Source of the DNA: Clostridia bacterium
Lineage (GTDB): Bacteria > Bacillota > UBA994 > PWPR01
Length of the DNA stretch: 7,235 bases
Direction of reading: 5' to 3'
Assembly: GCA_003557085.1 (NCBI GenBank)
Contig: PWPR01000072.1
Span: 1 to 7,235, forward strand
The position numbers and the translations under genes were made by a program. Below the pieces are notes generated by a model. The model did not search any database, had not been told where the DNA came from, and saw nothing but the letters and a program-made list of their open reading frames with translations. This document shows positions 6,630 through 7,235 of this stretch, one piece after another; the stretch's first letter is position 1; every line of letters starts with the position of its first letter.

Positions 6630-6653
6630 AATTTTCCTTATAAAACACTTTAG

Positions 6654-6682
6654 TTGATTAGATTAATAAAACAATGTATAAT
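6654..6682 (+). promoter_or_regulatory. Sigma-A-type promoter of the DUF1475-like gene
   Basis: TTGATT (6654-6659) and a perfect TATAAT (6677-6682) are separated by 17 bases, the ideal spacing. The start codon lies 42 bases after the -10 hexamer. No operator-like repeat or riboswitch is seen between 6683 and 6723. Confidence 0.75.
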
Positions 6683-6723
6683 TGAAAAATAACAATAATT
6701 GGATGTATAAAGGATGATTAAGT

Positions 6724-7071
6724 ATGAAAATAATAAAATTAATATCAATCCTTGGCGTATTAGCTATGACTATAGCTCTTGCTAGTGGTTTCATAAATGG
6801 TGATTTTTTTGAAGATGGTGCCAAAATTATAGCAAATCCATGGGGGATTGTATCGCTTGTAGATTTATATGTTGGTTTTGTTTTGTTTTCAGTCTGGATA
6901 GTAATTAGAGAAAGCAATGCCTTGGCAATTTTGGTCTGGGTAATTCTCATGATGATATTAGGATTTTTTACAGGGGCAATCTATATGTTGTATGCAGCTA
7001 TTCAATCACATGATGATTTAGTAGTTTTTATGCTAGGTAAGAAAAGAGCTATGGCTTTAAGAGAAAATTAA
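6724..7071 (+). CDS. Small membrane protein resembling DUF1475, function unknown
   Basis: Protein of 115 residues with three predicted membrane helices: about 4-24, 45-61 and 66-92. Between the first two is NPWG (38-41), followed by SLVDLYVGF (44-52) and RES (62-64). I recognise this pattern from memory as that of DUF1475, a family of short bacterial membrane proteins of unknown function and similar length. The short tail (about 93-115) is basic near its end (GKKRAMALREN) and probably cytoplasmic. The start is supported by AAAGGA (6709-6714) nine bases before ATG and by the promoter at 6654-6682. A second membrane protein gene begins 18 bases after the stop, so the two probably form an operon. 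No catalytic or metal-binding motif is visible, and no function is proposed. Confidence 0.8.
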   Translation: MKIIKLISILGVLAMTIALASGFINGDFFEDGAKIIANPWGIVSLVDLYVGFVLFSVWIVIRESNALAILVWVILMMILGFFTGAIYMLYAAIQSHDDLVVFMLGKKRAMALREN

Positions 7072-7089
7072 TAGTTAAGAGTTGATATT

Positions 7090-7235
7090 ATGTCTAGATT
7101 TAATGAAGTTATTGATGAAATCAAAGGAGTATTAAAAGGTAAGACTGTAGATGCTATAATTCCACCCATAATCTACACAATAGCTAATGGCTTTTTTGAC
7201 TTGCAGGCAGCTGTAGTTCTAGCAGTGACAGTTGC
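7090..7235 (+). CDS. Start of a membrane protein resembling DUF3159 (3' end cut by window)
   Basis: A frame starting at ATG 7090 stays open to the window edge and gives 48 complete codons. After a charged start (SRFNEVIDEIKGVLKGKT) come DAIIPPIIYTIANGFF and then LQAAVVLAVTV, forming one hydrophobic helix and the beginning of another. The order Gly-Lys-x-x-Asp-Ala, Pro-Pro, Asn-x-hydrophobic, Ala-Ala resembles the N-terminus of DUF3159/VC0807-type membrane proteins, whose function is unknown; this is from memory and rests on few residues. The ribosome binding site is weak, AAGAG (7077-7081), eight bases before ATG. The 18-base gap from the DUF1475-like gene, with no terminator, suggests co-transcription. 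Other small integral membrane families cannot be ruled out until the full protein is seen. Confidence 0.65.
   Translation, partial: MSRFNEVIDEIKGVLKGKTVDAIIPPIIYTIANGFFDLQAAVVLAVTV

Noticed and set aside
6663..6950. Minus-strand open frame of 95 codons
   Set aside because: It is antisense to the DUF1475-like gene and its promoter; its hydrophobic look mirrors the A/T-rich membrane protein on the other strand.
1..7235. CRISPR array, tRNA, prophage or defence system
   Set aside because: No regularly spaced repeats, cloverleaf-like sequences, integrase, phage structural genes or known defence domains were seen on either strand.

Overview
The window looks like chromosomal DNA from a low-GC Gram-positive bacterium, probably of the Clostridia. 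I infer this from the strongly A/T-rich codon use, the AGGAGG-type ribosome binding sites before nearly every gene, the sigma-A-like promoters, and the gene families present. No species can be named from the sequence alone. All supported intact genes lie on the + strand.

Region 1 (1-4892) is one tightly packed operon, already under way at the left edge. It encodes most of a peptide/nickel-type ABC importer of the Dpp/Opp family: a permease cut by the window edge (DppB-like), a second permease (DppC-like) and two ATPases (DppD- and DppF-like) with C-terminal four-cysteine clusters. The substrate-binding lipoprotein is not in the window. Two hydrolases follow without a gap: a calcineurin-like metallophosphoesterase and a histidine phosphatase. 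Stops and starts abut or overlap at every junction (TAG|ATG, TAATG, ATGAGTAA, TAA|ATG, ATGA), so all six genes are probably co-transcribed and translationally coupled. At the last junction a small hairpin covers the ribosome binding site.

Region 2 (4893-5165) is intergenic. It holds a long imperfect palindrome that may act as a terminator. It then holds what I read as a decayed C-terminal fragment of an IS4-superfamily transposase (Y-x2-R-x3-E motif followed by a stop), and a promoter and ribosome binding site for the next gene.

Region 3 (5166-6629) is a single-gene unit: a membrane-anchored c-di-GMP protein with two transmembrane helices, a degenerate GGDEF domain (YGDKF) and an EAL domain with all expected catalytic residues. 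A clear rho-independent terminator follows.

Region 4 (6630-7235) opens with a good promoter (TTGATT-17-TATAAT). It drives a small three-helix membrane protein resembling DUF1475, followed 18 bases later by the start of a second membrane protein resembling DUF3159, cut by the right edge.

I found no CRISPR array, tRNA, rRNA, phage gene or recognisable defence system. The less ordinary content is the phosphoesterase/phosphatase pair attached to the transporter, the degenerate GGDEF-EAL protein, and the insertion-sequence relic with its neighbouring palindrome.
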